A DNA stretch of 64,000 nt from Streptomyces sp. CC0208 (GTDB taxonomy: Bacteria; Actinomycetota; Actinomycetes; Streptomycetales; Streptomycetaceae): the NCBI RefSeq assembly GCF_003443735.1, contig NZ_CP031969.1, forward strand, positions 7,006,001 through 7,070,000, written 5' to 3'. Below are positions 40,610-50,019 of the stretch, piece by piece (position 1 is the stretch's first letter; the number at the start of each line of letters is the position of its first letter). Below the pieces are notes generated by a model that had not been told where the DNA came from, did no database searches, and was given only the letters and a program-made list of their open reading frames with translations. The position numbers and the translations under genes are program-made.

Positions 40610-41519
40610 GACGTACCTCCGTGGCGCAGATCTCGTATCCGAACCACTTGTTGATCGCGAGCATGGGTTCGTTGTCGGCGTCGTTGCCGGTGAGGGCCTC
40701 TGTGCAGCCGGCGGCGCGGGCCCGGTGCAGAGAGGCGTTCTTGGCGAGCTTGGCGAGACCGCGGCCGCGGAAGGCGCGGGCGGTGCCGGTCATGGCGGTG
40801 GCGTAGCGGCCGGCGCCGTCGGTGTGGGCGGCGCTGAAGGCGGCCGGGCGGCCGTCGACGAGGGCGATCGTGGTCAGGGCACGGTCAAGGAGCGGGTGCT
40901 TCCAGTTCTCCTCGATCCACAGGTCGTAGTCCGTGAACTCGGTGTTCACGTCGCTCGGTTCGTCTTCCGCCGTCTCCGCGTCCAGCTCGAAGAAGGGCCG
41001 CGGGTCGTCGGCGAAGTCGGCGGCGGTGCGCAGTTCGACGCCGGGGGGAAGGGGCTGGAGCGGCGGCAGTGTGCCGTTGACCAGGTCCAGGCGCAGGAAG
41101 TGCGCGGAGCGGCTGGGCCGGTAGCCGTGCCGCTCGGCGAACACCCGGTTCTGCGGCTCGTCCAGGACCCAGGAGAACAGCTTGGCCGCCCCGTGCGCCG
41201 CCAGATGCTCCTCGGCGGTGCGGACGAGGAGGGCGCCGGCGCCGCGCCGGACACGGTCCGGGCGTACGTAGATGTTGTGGTAGCCCTGGCCCGGCTCCGG
41301 GCTGTCATGGGCGAGACCGATCTGGGCCGTGCCGATCACTTCGCCGTCCTCCTCGGCCACGAGGGAGCGGTAGTGCGCGTCCGCGGGAGTGTGCACGAGG
41401 CGGTGCAGTACACCGGCCGGGGTCCACAGCATGTACGGGAGGGCCAGATGGCGGACGTGGGCGAAGCTCTCGACGTCGGCCGGGTCCTGGGGGCGAAGGT
41501 CACGCACGATCACAGTCAT
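40590..41519 (-). CDS. Tandem GNAT-fold acetyltransferase
   Basis: A 309-residue protein with two GNAT domains. The first (residues 1-150) has the acetyl-CoA loop VRPDRVRRGAGALLVRTAEE and the segment EPQNRVFAERHGYRPSRS. The second (about 160-309) has ATAMTGTARAFRGRGLAKLA and NDADNEPMLAINKWFGYEI, as in mycothiol synthase and antibiotic-modifying relatives. The first domain's loop is R-R-G-A-G rather than the fuller Q-x-x-G-x-G/A. ATG at 41519. It is coupled to the DUF402 gene and divergent from the GntR regulator, which is a candidate controller. Substrate unknown. Confidence 0.85.
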   Translation of the reverse strand: MTVIVRDLRPQDPADVESFAHVRHLALPYMLWTPAGVLHRLVHTPADAHYRSLVAEEDGEVIGTAQIGLAHDSPEPGQGYHNIYVRPDRVRRGAGALLVRTAEEHLAAHGAAKLFSWVLDEPQNRVFAERHGYRPSRSAHFLRLDLVNGTLPPLQPLPPGVELRTAADFADDPRPFFELDAETAEDEPSDVNTEFTDYDLWIEENWKHPLLDRALTTIALVDGRPAAFSAAHTDGAGRYATAMTGTARAFRGRGLAKLAKNASLHRARAAGCTEALTGNDADNEPMLAINKWFGYEICATEVRHVRELT

Positions 41520-41590
41520 GAAGGCGCACGTTACGGGGGAGGCCTGCCCGGGTGCCTCTCAATTTCCGGTGGGTGCGGGACAATCGGCTC

Positions 41591-41962
41591 GTGACCTTGA
41601 AGATCCACATCGATGACAGTGCACCGCCGTACGAGCAGGTGCGGGTGCAGATCTCCGAGCAGGCGCGGGCGGGGGTGCTGCCGGTCGGGTACCGGCTGCC
41701 GACCGTGCGGGGGCTCGCCGAGTCGCTCGGGCTCGCCGCGAACACCGTCGCCAAGGCGTACCGGGCGCTGGAGAGCGACGGGGTGATCGAGACGCGCGGC
41801 CGCAACGGCACGTTCGTCGCCGCGGCCGGTTCGGCGGCGGAACGGGAACTCGCGTCGGCCGCCCAGGCCTACGTGGAGCGGGCCAGGCGACTGGGGCTGA
41901 CGGAGGGCGACGCCCTGGCGGCCGTACGGGACGCGCTGCGGGCGGCCTACGGTCGCGGCTGA
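41591..41962 (+). CDS. GntR-family regulator, YtrA subfamily
   Basis: A 123-residue regulator. The winged helix has PPYEQVRVQISEQARAGVLP, GYRLPTVRGLAESLGLAANT and VAKAYRALESDGVIETRGRN; the C-terminal domain is only about 45 residues, the short form of the YtrA subfamily that usually controls ABC transporter genes. The GTG at 41591 (VTLKIHIDDSAPPYEQ) is the natural family start. No ABC genes follow; the 3' end overlaps the DUF72 gene by 16 bases. Divergent from the GNAT/DUF402 pair. Confidence 0.87.
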   Translation: MTLKIHIDDSAPPYEQVRVQISEQARAGVLPVGYRLPTVRGLAESLGLAANTVAKAYRALESDGVIETRGRNGTFVAAAGSAAERELASAAQAYVERARRLGLTEGDALAAVRDALRAAYGRG

Positions 41963-42678
41963 CACAGCGACGCGAACAGCTTCGCGTTCCGCACGGCGGC
42001 ACCGTTCGGATCGTTGTTGAAGTACACGTAGACGTCCTCGTCCCCGGTCCAGGTGTCCCCGATCCGCTCGGCCCAGGTCTCCAGGGACCGTCTGCCGTAG
42101 TGCGGCCACGCCTGTGCCCGGCCCTCGTGGAAGCGGACGTACCCCCAGTCGGTGGTGCGCCACAGCGGGCTCACCGGGCGGGCCCGGACGTCTGCCCAGC
42201 ACAGGGCCGCGCCGCGGGTCTCCAGGACCTTACGGGTCTCGGGCGTCCACCAGGACTCGTGGCGGGGTTCGACCGCGACCCGCGTCGAGGCGGGGAAGCA
42301 GGCCAGGCAGGCGTCCAGCAGTTCCGTGTCGGCGCGCAGGGTCGGGGGCAACTGGAGGAGCACCGGACCCAGTCGGTCGCCCAGCCCCTCCGCGTGGCGC
42401 ATCAGGCGGTGCACCGGCTCCTCGGGATCCTTGAGCCGCTTGATGTGGGTCAGGTACCGGCTCGCCTTCACCGCCACCACGAAGTCCCCCGGCACCCGCG
42501 TGCGCCACGCCTCGAAGGTCTCCCGGCTCGGCAGCCGGTAGAAGGCGTTGTTGATCTCGACCGTCGGGAAGTGCGCCGTGTACTCCTCCAGCCAGAGCCG
42601 CACGGGGACGCCGTCGGGGTAGAGGACGCCCCGCCAGTCCTTGTACTGCCACCCCGACGTGCCGACGAACAGGGTCAT
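41947..42678 (-). CDS. DUF72-domain protein
   Basis: A 243-residue TIM-barrel protein of the DUF72 (YecE) family. Typical landmarks: LFVGTSGWQYKDWRGVLYPD, FPTVEINNAFYRLPSRETFE, FVVAVKASRYLTHIKRL, GPVLLQLPPTLRADTELLDA, VAVEPRHESWW and VYVYFNNDPNGAAVRNAKLF. The family is widespread and of unknown biochemical function. ATG at 42678. It is downstream of the AAA ATPase gene in the same direction, 15 bases apart, so the two are likely co-transcribed. Confidence 0.92.
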   Translation of the reverse strand: MTLFVGTSGWQYKDWRGVLYPDGVPVRLWLEEYTAHFPTVEINNAFYRLPSRETFEAWRTRVPGDFVVAVKASRYLTHIKRLKDPEEPVHRLMRHAEGLGDRLGPVLLQLPPTLRADTELLDACLACFPASTRVAVEPRHESWWTPETRKVLETRGAALCWADVRARPVSPLWRTTDWGYVRFHEGRAQAWPHYGRRSLETWAERIGDTWTGDEDVYVYFNNDPNGAAVRNAKLFASLCQPRP

Positions 42679-42693
42679 ACGCCCATCAAAGCA

Positions 42694-43788
42694 CTACAGG
42701 TACAGCCCCGCGTCCGCCCCGGGCCGCGGCTCCGGCACCGCCGTCGGCGATGTCCCCCGGCGCAGGGCGTACAGCTCCGCCAGGGTCGCCCCCTCGCGGC
42801 CCACGCCCTCCTCGGTGCCGAGCCAGCCCACCGCCTCCCCGCGGGTCAGGGGGCCCACCTCGATCCGGGCCAGACAGCGGCCGGGGCGGACCACGGCGGG
42901 GTGGAGGCGCTCGAGGTCCTCGTTGGTGGTGACGCCGACCAGGACGTTGCGGCCCTGGCCCAGCAGACCGTCGGTCAGGTTCAGCAGGCGTGACAGGGCC
43001 TGGCCCGCCGTGTGCTTCGCCTCGCCGCGGATCAGCTCGTCGCAGTCCTCCAGGAGCAGCAGCCGCCAGCGGCCCTTGCCCGTCGAGTCGTCCTCGCCGA
43101 TCGCGATGTCCATCAGATAGCCGACGTCGCTGAACAGCCGCTCCGGGTCCAGGACGCAGTCCACCTGGCACCAGTCCCGCCAGGAGCGGGCCAGCGTGTG
43201 CAGGGCGGAGGTCTTGCCGGTGCCCGGCGGGCCGTGCAGCAGGAGCAGACGGCCCGCGATGTCCTCCGGGGTCGTCTTCATCAGGCGGTCCATCGCGTCC
43301 GCGACCGGCGCCGTGTAGTTCTGGCGGACCTCGTCCCAGGTGCCCGCGGAGATCTGGCGGGTCGTGCGGTGCGGGCCGCGCCTGGGGGAGACGTACCAGA
43401 ACCCCATCGTCACGTTCTCCGGCTGGGGTTCGGGCTCGTCCGCCGCGCCGTCGGTGGCCTGGTCCAGGACCTTCTCGGCCAGCTCGGCGTCGGTCGCCGT
43501 CACGGTGACGTCGGCGCCGCGGTTCCAGCGGGAGATCAGCAGGGTCCAGCCGTCGCCCTCGGCGAGCGTCGCGCTGCGGTCGTCGTCGCGGGCGACACGC
43601 AGCACCCGGGCGCCCGGCGGCAGGAGCGTGGCCCCGGTGCGGACCCGGTCGATGTTGGCTGCGTGGGAGTACGGCTGCTCGCCCGTCGCGAAGCGGCCGA
43701 GGAACAGCGCGTCGACGACGTCGGACGGCGAGTCGCTGTCGTCGACGTTGAGCCGGATCGGCAGAGCGTCGTGTGGGTTCGCAGACAT
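42694..43788 (-). CDS. AAA-family ATPase with N-terminal DUF5925-like domain
   Basis: A 364-residue P-loop ATPase. The N-terminal 150 residues (LNVDDSDSPSDVVDALFLGR, RVGRF-type strand, WTLLISRWNRGADVTVTATD) are the DUF5925-type domain found in streptomycete AAA proteins. The AAA core has Walker A LLHGPPGTGKTSALHTL, Walker B WRLLLLEDCDELI and the sensor/arginine region HPAVVRPGRCLARIEVG. ATG at 43788 (MSANPHDALP) is taken; 43797 is possible. DUF72 follows. Client proteins are unknown. Confidence 0.86.
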   Translation of the reverse strand: MSANPHDALPIRLNVDDSDSPSDVVDALFLGRFATGEQPYSHAANIDRVRTGATLLPPGARVLRVARDDDRSATLAEGDGWTLLISRWNRGADVTVTATDAELAEKVLDQATDGAADEPEPQPENVTMGFWYVSPRRGPHRTTRQISAGTWDEVRQNYTAPVADAMDRLMKTTPEDIAGRLLLLHGPPGTGKTSALHTLARSWRDWCQVDCVLDPERLFSDVGYLMDIAIGEDDSTGKGRWRLLLLEDCDELIRGEAKHTAGQALSRLLNLTDGLLGQGRNVLVGVTTNEDLERLHPAVVRPGRCLARIEVGPLTRGEAVGWLGTEEGVGREGATLAELYALRRGTSPTAVPEPRPGADAGLYL

Positions 43789-43955
43789 GCGGCCCATGAT
43801 CCGGCACGGGACCCCCATACGCACCCGGTTTCCGGAGTGCGCGGATCGTGTCGTCGGCGTCCGGTGTTTCCGGTCTGTCCGCTACCTCCTGTTACAAGGC
43901 TGTGCATCTCCGACATCTGCCCGCACAGGTGTGTTCGCGGATACCGTTGCCCCCG

Positions 43956-45377
43956 ATGGGACGTCATGAGTGGTATTCGGGGGCACGGCGGTGGCGGCTC
44001 ACCGCTCTGCTCGGGGTGGGCGCGGTGGCTCTGGCGCTGGTCGTGACCCTCCTCAACACGCTTCCTGGCGGCGGCGCGGGCACCGACGGCACCTCACGCA
44101 ACGGCGACCGGGTCCACGGCACCCCGACGACCACACCGGACGCGGACACCCCGGACGTCGGCTGGGGCTTCACGCACACCCAGTTCAGCGCCGACGAGGG
44201 CAGCTCCGCGGCCACCGAGCGGGTCGGACAACGGATCGAGGACGCGGGCGGCCTCCCGCAGAACCAGCACATCATGGGCTGGGGCGCCGACAACCCCGAG
44301 CCGGTCAAGGGGCGTTACGACTTCGAGGACCTGGACCGGCGCGTCGACTTCATCCGCGCCTCCGGGTCCACACCGACCATCACCCTGTGCTGCGCGCCGG
44401 ACTGGATGAAGGGCGGCGAGGCGGGCGTCGGCAACACCGACTGGAGCAAGGCGGCCCTGGAGACCGCGCCGGACCCCGCCCACTTCAAGGACTACGCCGC
44501 GCTCGCCGCGACCGTCGCCAAGCGGTACCCGGACGTACGCCACTTCATCGTCTGGAACGAGTTCAAGGGCTTCTGGAACGACACCAGGGCCCGCTGGGAC
44601 TACGAGGGCTACACCCAGCTCTACAACCTGGTCTACAAGGCGCTGAAGAAGGTCGACCCCAAGATCATGGTGGGCGGGCCGTATCTCGTGATGGACAGCG
44701 TCGACCCGCGCTCCGAGGACGCCTCCGCGACCTTCAAGGGCGCCTGGGGCGCCATGGACCAGCGGATCCTCGACGCCTTCGACTACTGGAACAGGAACAA
44801 GGCGGGCGCCGACTTCGTGGTCGTGGACGGCTCCAGCTACACCAACGACGACGAACTGCTGCCCGACGAGTTCGCGGCCACCGACAAGTTCACCGCGGTG
44901 AGCACCTGGGTGCGGCAGCGGACCGGGAACCTGCCCCTGTGGTGGGCCGAGTACTACGTCGAGCCCGCCGACAGCCGGGACGAGCGCGAGGGCTGGTCGG
45001 AGAACCGCCGGGTCGCGGTGCAGGCCGCCGGAATGATCGCGCTGGCCAGGGGCGGCACCACGTCCGCCTTCTACTGGAACCCGGAGAACGAGAAGGGCAC
45101 GGACTGCGCGGGCTGTCTCTGGACGCCGACGAACAACGGGAGCGGGGGGCAGAAGCTACCGATGTTCGACCTGCTGAGCCGGTTCAGCAAGGCCTTCGCG
45201 CCAGGGAGCACGTACGAGAACGTCTCCGTCGCCGCCGACGACGTGCCCAACGTCCGGGTCCTGGCCACCGACCGGACGGTCCTCGTGGTGAACACCCTGA
45301 ACCGGCAGATCAGCGCGCGGGTCGACGGCAAGCGGTTCGACATGCAGGCCTACGAGGTCAAGTGGCTCACCCGCTGA
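43956..45377 (+). CDS. Membrane-anchored glycoside hydrolase (GH39-like)
   Basis: A 473-residue protein with an N-terminal membrane anchor (LTALLGVGAVALALVVTLLN), a Thr/Gly-rich spacer and a TIM-barrel glycosidase. The acid/base Glu is in HFIVWNEFKGFWNDT and the likely nucleophile Glu in LPLWWAEYYVEPADS, as in clan A GH39-type xylosidase and iduronidase relatives. It precedes the exopolysaccharide operon on the opposite strand and may trim or release that polymer at the cell surface. ATG at 43956. A hairpin overlapping its stop codon ends the message. Confidence 0.8.
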   Translation: MGRHEWYSGARRWRLTALLGVGAVALALVVTLLNTLPGGGAGTDGTSRNGDRVHGTPTTTPDADTPDVGWGFTHTQFSADEGSSAATERVGQRIEDAGGLPQNQHIMGWGADNPEPVKGRYDFEDLDRRVDFIRASGSTPTITLCCAPDWMKGGEAGVGNTDWSKAALETAPDPAHFKDYAALAATVAKRYPDVRHFIVWNEFKGFWNDTRARWDYEGYTQLYNLVYKALKKVDPKIMVGGPYLVMDSVDPRSEDASATFKGAWGAMDQRILDAFDYWNRNKAGADFVVVDGSSYTNDDELLPDEFAATDKFTAVSTWVRQRTGNLPLWWAEYYVEPADSRDEREGWSENRRVAVQAAGMIALARGGTTSAFYWNPENEKGTDCAGCLWTPTNNGSGGQKLPMFDLLSRFSKAFAPGSTYENVSVAADDVPNVRVLATDRTVLVVNTLNRQISARVDGKRFDMQAYEVKWLTR

Positions 45378-45390
45378 GCCACTTGACCTC
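45354..45390. terminator. Long hairpin terminator overlapping the GH39-like stop codon
   Basis: GAGGTCAAGTGGCTCA pairs with TGAGCCACTTGACCTC, a perfect 16-bp stem with a CCCGC loop. The right arm begins with the TGA stop codon. It separates convergent transcripts. Confidence 0.9.
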
Positions 45391-45410
45391 CGAAAGAACG
45401 TCCGAAGGCG

Positions 45411-48400
45411 TCACTTCATCGTCAGGAACCGCTGCACCAGCGCCGCCAGGAACACCGCGAGCAGCGGCAGCGCGAACCAGAAGCTGCTCTGCAGCCACCG
45501 CAGCTGCCGCACCCCCGGCCGCACCGCGACCCGCACCACCTCACGGGCCGAGAGCAGCAGGATCAGCGCCAGCGCGGCCAGCGCCCCCACCACCGACCAG
45601 GGCGTCCAGGTCACCTGCGGCCCGATCGGCCCCGGATCGGCCTTCGGCACCTTTCCGGCGGGCTGGTCCCGCAGGGCGTACATGGTCACGTCGTCGTTGG
45701 TGAGGACCCGCCTGAGTTCCTTGCGGCTGTCGAGGTTGTCGAGCAGCCGCGGCTCCCACGTCCCCGAATAGCCCACGTCCAGGCGCAGATACGTGACCTG
45801 GCTGACGTTGACCATCAGATACGAGTTCGGGCCCGCGTTCTTGAGCGCCTTGACCAGCCCGGACACCAGCACCGGGTCGGTCGGCGCGAGCGTGGGCACA
45901 TAGGACACCTTCTCCATGTCCTTCGCGCCCCACGGCATCGCCGGCGTCACGTTGTTCAGCGTGTCGTTGGACAGCCACAGCAGCCGGACCGTCGGATCGT
46001 CGTGCGCGTAGACGTAGTCCATGGCGGCGACCTCGCCGGGCTGGATCCGCTCGAACGGCTCGTTGCCCCAACGGGCCACCAGGAAGCCGCCGACGAGCAG
46101 CAGACCCGCCATCAGCGCGGCCACCGGGGCGAGCGAGACCCGGTCCTTCTCGCGCTCCTTCGCGGTGACCCCGGTGCGCGGGAAGAGCGCCAGCGCGGCG
46201 AGCAGACCGGCGCCCGGCAGGGCGAACATGAAGACCCGCAAGGCCATCTCGCCGCCGTACGACTGCATGCCGAAGCCGAGGAACGGCACGAAGGTCAGGA
46301 CGAGCAGCGCGGCTTCCCGGTACCTGTGCTCGCGCCGCCGCCACCAGCCGTAGCAGGCCAGCGCCATGACCCCGCCGGCCAGCAGCACACGCACGTACAG
46401 AACCAGTTTGTGGGTCGAACTGCCGCCCTCGATACGGCCGGAGACCGACGAGGAGACGTTGCCGCCGACCCCGCCCACCCCGCCGAACAGGTCGTCGAAG
46501 TGGCCCGACCAGTACGGCTCGGCCATCCAGCCGATCCAGGCGGTCACCATGACGGCGAACAGGATGGGCAGACCGCGCAGTTCGCTGCGGCCGATCAGGA
46601 CGAGCACCGCCAGCACACCGAGCATCACGAACGGGGTGAGCTGGTGGGCGGGCACGCTCGCCGCGAACAGCCCGATCAACACCGCAAGCAGCACGGCCCG
46701 TTGGCGGCGGTTCGTCGGTTCGACCTCCGCTTCGCCGGGCCGCCGCTTCGTCCAGATCACGCGCGGGGCGCGGAACCAGACCAGCAGGACCGCCACGAAC
46801 ACCAGATACAGCAGATAGGTGAAGCCCTGCGGGGAGAAGTAGTCCTGGCCGACCCAGCCGCTGAGCACGAAGATCCAGATGCCGGTCCACTTGGCCCGCC
46901 AGCTCGCCCGCATGTGCCGTACCAGCAGGAACATCGGTACCAGGTAGGCGAGTTGGATCGCGGTGGGCCACCAGCGGATGATCTCGGTGAAGTCCGTGAC
47001 CCCGCACGCCTGCCCCACGAACGCGGCCGCCGCGAAGAAGCCCGGCCAGCTCCAGCGGGCGTCCAGGTCGGGCACCGCGGAGCCGGTCCGGTCGATGTAG
47101 TCGAGGAACCCGAGGTGCTGCCAGGCCGTCGCGAACCGCGGTTCGACCTCGATCACCGCGGGCAGCGCGTGCAGCGAGAACACGGTCGCCACCAGGGTGA
47201 CCAGCAGCAGCGCCTTGTGCTCGCGGCCAAGCCAGAGCAGCGAGGCGAAGACCACGACCAGGAGGGCCGCGCCCGCCAACGTGGGCAGCGGCAGGACCGA
47301 GATCAGTCCGAGCCCGCCCATCCGGTCCAGGTCGGCCTCGCCCAGGCCGAGGGCCGGCACCCAGTACAGGAGCAGCGCGAGGGACAGCAGGCAGCCGAGG
47401 AACACCCCGAGCCAGGTGGGCTGCAGCCGCTCCCGCCAGGACAGCGGCCGCGGCGGCTCCGCGGACTGCGGCGCCTCCTCGGGTACGGCGGGCTCTTCCG
47501 GGACGTCGACCTCCTTGCCCGTGTCGAAGGCCACCTCGAACGGCGCGTCCACCTCCGTCTCGGCCGGTCCCACGGAGGACTCGGAGCCCGGCTCCCGCTC
47601 TTCCACGGGCAGCCCGAGTTCGGGCGGCTTCTGCAGCGCCCACGTCGGCCGGTCGCGCGTCACGCCGTTCACGGGTGTGCCGGTGGGCGGGGTGCCGGGT
47701 CCGGGGCGTACGTCGGGACGGCGTTCCTGGTGGTCGAAGTCGACGTGGATGCCCAGCGCGAGGGTGTCCTGGTCGAGGGCCCAGCCGGGACGGCGGGCGC
47801 GGCCCGCGGCGGGTACCTCGCGCGCGCCGAGGTCGGCGAGGTCGCCGTCGGGAGCGGCGGTCGCGGGCACCTCGGGGGCCGGGGCGAGCCGGACCGTCCG
47901 GTACAGCCTGGGCGCGGCGATCGCCACGATCACCGCGAGCGAGGAGATCTCGGCGACGCCCGCTCCGGTCAGCCCCATGCGGGGCAGGAGCAGCAGCGTC
48001 AGACCGAGCACCATCGCGCACAACAGGCCCTGCAGCCAGGCGAGTCCGGAGGTGCGGCTCTGCGCGCGCAGCACCGCGAAGTACGTCTCCATGACGACCC
48101 GGAGCACCGCGCCGACGGCGAACCAGCGCAGCAGCGGGGTGGCCGCGTCGGCGTAGCCCGAGCCGAACACGCCGAGGATCCAGGGCGCCCCGAAGAACAG
48201 GATCCCGGCCACCGGCAGCATGATCCGCGCCATCCGCTTCAGCGCGGCCCGGGTGTTGGCGGCGAGCCGGCCCGGGTCGTGCGAGCCCTCGACGGTCAGG
48301 GAGGCGCCCATGTTGATGGCGAGCAGGTTGCAGGTGCCGCCGATCGTGGTGGTGATGTAGAAGTACGCGTTGTCCTGGGAGCTGACCTGGGAGGCCACGA

Positions 48401-49226
48401 TCACCGGGACCAGATAGACCACGGCGAGCGAGAACAGCGAGCCGGTGTAGTCGCCCGCGAGGAAACGCCCGATCTCCCTGAGGGAGGGCGGCTTCGCGTG
48501 GTCCTCGGTGGCCTTCACATGGCGCGGCGCCAGGCGCCGGAACACCAGCCAGCCGAGGGGCAGCACGGAGACGGCGATCGCCGCGACCCACGACACGAAG
48601 ACACCGGCCGTCGGGATCGCCACCGCGAACGCGACCAGGAGTCCCAGCTTCACCGCGGAGAACACGGTGTTGCCGACCGGCACCCACAGCGCGCTGCGCA
48701 GCCCGGTCAGCACGCCGTCCTGGAGGGTGAGCAGGTTCCAGGCGATGACGGCGGCGATGAAGCCGAGGCCGTTCACCGGCCCGTGCAGGAACCGGTACGA
48801 CGGCCCCCACGCGTCCAGGGTGAGCAGGAAGACGCCCGCGGCGATCGCCACGAGCACCGAACTGCCCGCGTACGTACGGGCGATGAGGCGCCCGGTGGCC
48901 CGGCCCGCGACCGGTATGAAGCGGGCCAGCGCTCCGGTCAGGGTCACCGCGGTCAGTCCCGCGAGGAGTTTCATCGCGGCGATCGCGGCGGAGCCCTGGC
49001 CGACCGCCGACTCGGAGTAGTAGCGGGCGGCAGCCAGCCAGAAGCCGAGGCCGAGCACCGCGGAGATACCGGTGTTGAGCATCAGGGCGTAGGCGTTGCG
49101 GAACAGCTGGTTGCCGCCCCCGCCCCCGCCCCCGCCCAGTCCGGGCAGCCGGAGACGGCGCCCCGACTGCTCGGGCGCCTTGGCCGCGGTCGACTCGGGC
49201 TCGGTCGTGGTCGTCGTGTCAGACAC
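45411..49226 (-). CDS. Polysaccharide flippase (Wzx/MVF) fused to a second membrane module
   Basis: A 1271-residue protein. Residues 35-470 form a 12-14-helix MOP-type flippase (LFRNAYALMLNTGISAVLGL, ESAVGQGSAAIAAMKLLAG). A proline-rich acidic linker (about 470-600) joins a second membrane module (600-1271) with about 12 helices, a large loop SSSVSGRIEGGSSTHKLVLY and a soluble tail (AMDYVYAHDDPTVRLLWLS) resembling polymerase or GT-C proteins. The GTG at 49226 overlaps the deacetylase stop (GTGTCTGA), supporting it over the longer ORF. It would translocate and perhaps polymerise the lipid-linked units made by the neighbouring GT2s. Nature of the second module is inference. Confidence 0.82.
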   Translation of the reverse strand: MSDTTTTTEPESTAAKAPEQSGRRLRLPGLGGGGGGGGNQLFRNAYALMLNTGISAVLGLGFWLAAARYYSESAVGQGSAAIAAMKLLAGLTAVTLTGALARFIPVAGRATGRLIARTYAGSSVLVAIAAGVFLLTLDAWGPSYRFLHGPVNGLGFIAAVIAWNLLTLQDGVLTGLRSALWVPVGNTVFSAVKLGLLVAFAVAIPTAGVFVSWVAAIAVSVLPLGWLVFRRLAPRHVKATEDHAKPPSLREIGRFLAGDYTGSLFSLAVVYLVPVIVASQVSSQDNAYFYITTTIGGTCNLLAINMGASLTVEGSHDPGRLAANTRAALKRMARIMLPVAGILFFGAPWILGVFGSGYADAATPLLRWFAVGAVLRVVMETYFAVLRAQSRTSGLAWLQGLLCAMVLGLTLLLLPRMGLTGAGVAEISSLAVIVAIAAPRLYRTVRLAPAPEVPATAAPDGDLADLGAREVPAAGRARRPGWALDQDTLALGIHVDFDHQERRPDVRPGPGTPPTGTPVNGVTRDRPTWALQKPPELGLPVEEREPGSESSVGPAETEVDAPFEVAFDTGKEVDVPEEPAVPEEAPQSAEPPRPLSWRERLQPTWLGVFLGCLLSLALLLYWVPALGLGEADLDRMGGLGLISVLPLPTLAGAALLVVVFASLLWLGREHKALLLVTLVATVFSLHALPAVIEVEPRFATAWQHLGFLDYIDRTGSAVPDLDARWSWPGFFAAAAFVGQACGVTDFTEIIRWWPTAIQLAYLVPMFLLVRHMRASWRAKWTGIWIFVLSGWVGQDYFSPQGFTYLLYLVFVAVLLVWFRAPRVIWTKRRPGEAEVEPTNRRQRAVLLAVLIGLFAASVPAHQLTPFVMLGVLAVLVLIGRSELRGLPILFAVMVTAWIGWMAEPYWSGHFDDLFGGVGGVGGNVSSSVSGRIEGGSSTHKLVLYVRVLLAGGVMALACYGWWRRREHRYREAALLVLTFVPFLGFGMQSYGGEMALRVFMFALPGAGLLAALALFPRTGVTAKEREKDRVSLAPVAALMAGLLLVGGFLVARWGNEPFERIQPGEVAAMDYVYAHDDPTVRLLWLSNDTLNNVTPAMPWGAKDMEKVSYVPTLAPTDPVLVSGLVKALKNAGPNSYLMVNVSQVTYLRLDVGYSGTWEPRLLDNLDSRKELRRVLTNDDVTMYALRDQPAGKVPKADPGPIGPQVTWTPWSVVGALAALALILLLSAREVVRVAVRPGVRQLRWLQSSFWFALPLLAVFLAALVQRFLTMK

Positions 49227-50019
49227 GGGAACGGGAGACCTTCCGGCGGACCTGTCGTGCTCTTCGGACCAACGCGTACCCCTTGGTGAGGGCACGGTCC
49301 CTGGCGAAGTCCCGGGCGATCGCCCGGCCCTGGACGAGCCGCTCGAACTCCTCGGCCGTGGTGGCGCGTCGCACGGTCAGCCGAGTCAGCGCGTACGGCC
49401 CCTGGCGGCGCCGCGCGAGGGCGTTGTTCACGGCGAGAGCCTGGCCGTACCCGCTCTCGCGGGCCGCCTCGCGCACCCGGCGGCTGGAGTAGCCGAACGG
49501 GTAGGCGAGCGAGACCGGCGCGGTGCCGACCTCGTCGGTGACGATCTCCCTGGAGTGGATCAGCTCATGGCGCAGCGCGCTGTCGTCGAGCTGGTCGAGC
49601 TGCGGGTGCGTGTGGGTGTGGCCGCCGATCTCGACGTCCGCCGCGGCGAGTTCGCGGACCTGGTCCCAGTCGAGCATGGTGTCCAGGCCGCCGCCCGTGT
49701 CGTACGCGCCCCGGATCCAGCCGGTGGAGACGAACACCGTGGCCGGGTAGCCGTGCTTGGCGAGCACGGGCAGGGCGTGGCGGTGGACGCCTTCGTAGCC
49801 GTCGTCGAACGTGATCAGGACGGGCCGCGCGGGCAGTGGCCGGCCGTCGCGCCAACGGGCCGCGAGGTCCGCCGTCCTGACCGGGGTGCAGCCTGACTCG
49901 GCGACGATCTCCATCTGCCGGGCGAAGGCCTCCGGGGACACCGACAGCACGCGGGTGGCGTCGTTCGGGTCGGTGGCGACCGCGTGGTACATGAGGATCG
50001 GTACGGGCGGCTCAGCCAT
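49219..50019 (-). CDS. Polysaccharide deacetylase (NodB/CE4)
   Basis: A 266-residue CE4 domain. Metal and catalytic motifs are present: RPVLITFDDGYEG (motif 1), GGHTHTHPQLDQL (motif 2, two metal His) and LAYPFGYSS (motif 3). The first residues PVPILMYHAV are typical of deacetylases acting on exopolysaccharide or chitin-like chains. No signal peptide is seen. ATG at 50019 overlaps the upstream GT2 stop (ATGGCTGA), and its own TGA overlaps the flippase start, so all three are coupled. It probably modifies the polymer of the operon. Confidence 0.9.
   Translation of the reverse strand: MAEPPVPILMYHAVATDPNDATRVLSVSPEAFARQMEIVAESGCTPVRTADLAARWRDGRPLPARPVLITFDDGYEGVHRHALPVLAKHGYPATVFVSTGWIRGAYDTGGGLDTMLDWDQVRELAAADVEIGGHTHTHPQLDQLDDSALRHELIHSREIVTDEVGTAPVSLAYPFGYSSRRVREAARESGYGQALAVNNALARRRQGPYALTRLTVRRATTAEEFERLVQGRAIARDFARDRALTKGYALVRRARQVRRKVSRSRV

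Noticed and set aside
46002..49289. Very long open frame (1095 codons) on the plus strand
   Set aside because: Exactly antisense to the flippase fusion gene, with Arg/Gln/Gly-rich composition typical of a GC-rich shadow frame, no domain and no ribosome binding site.
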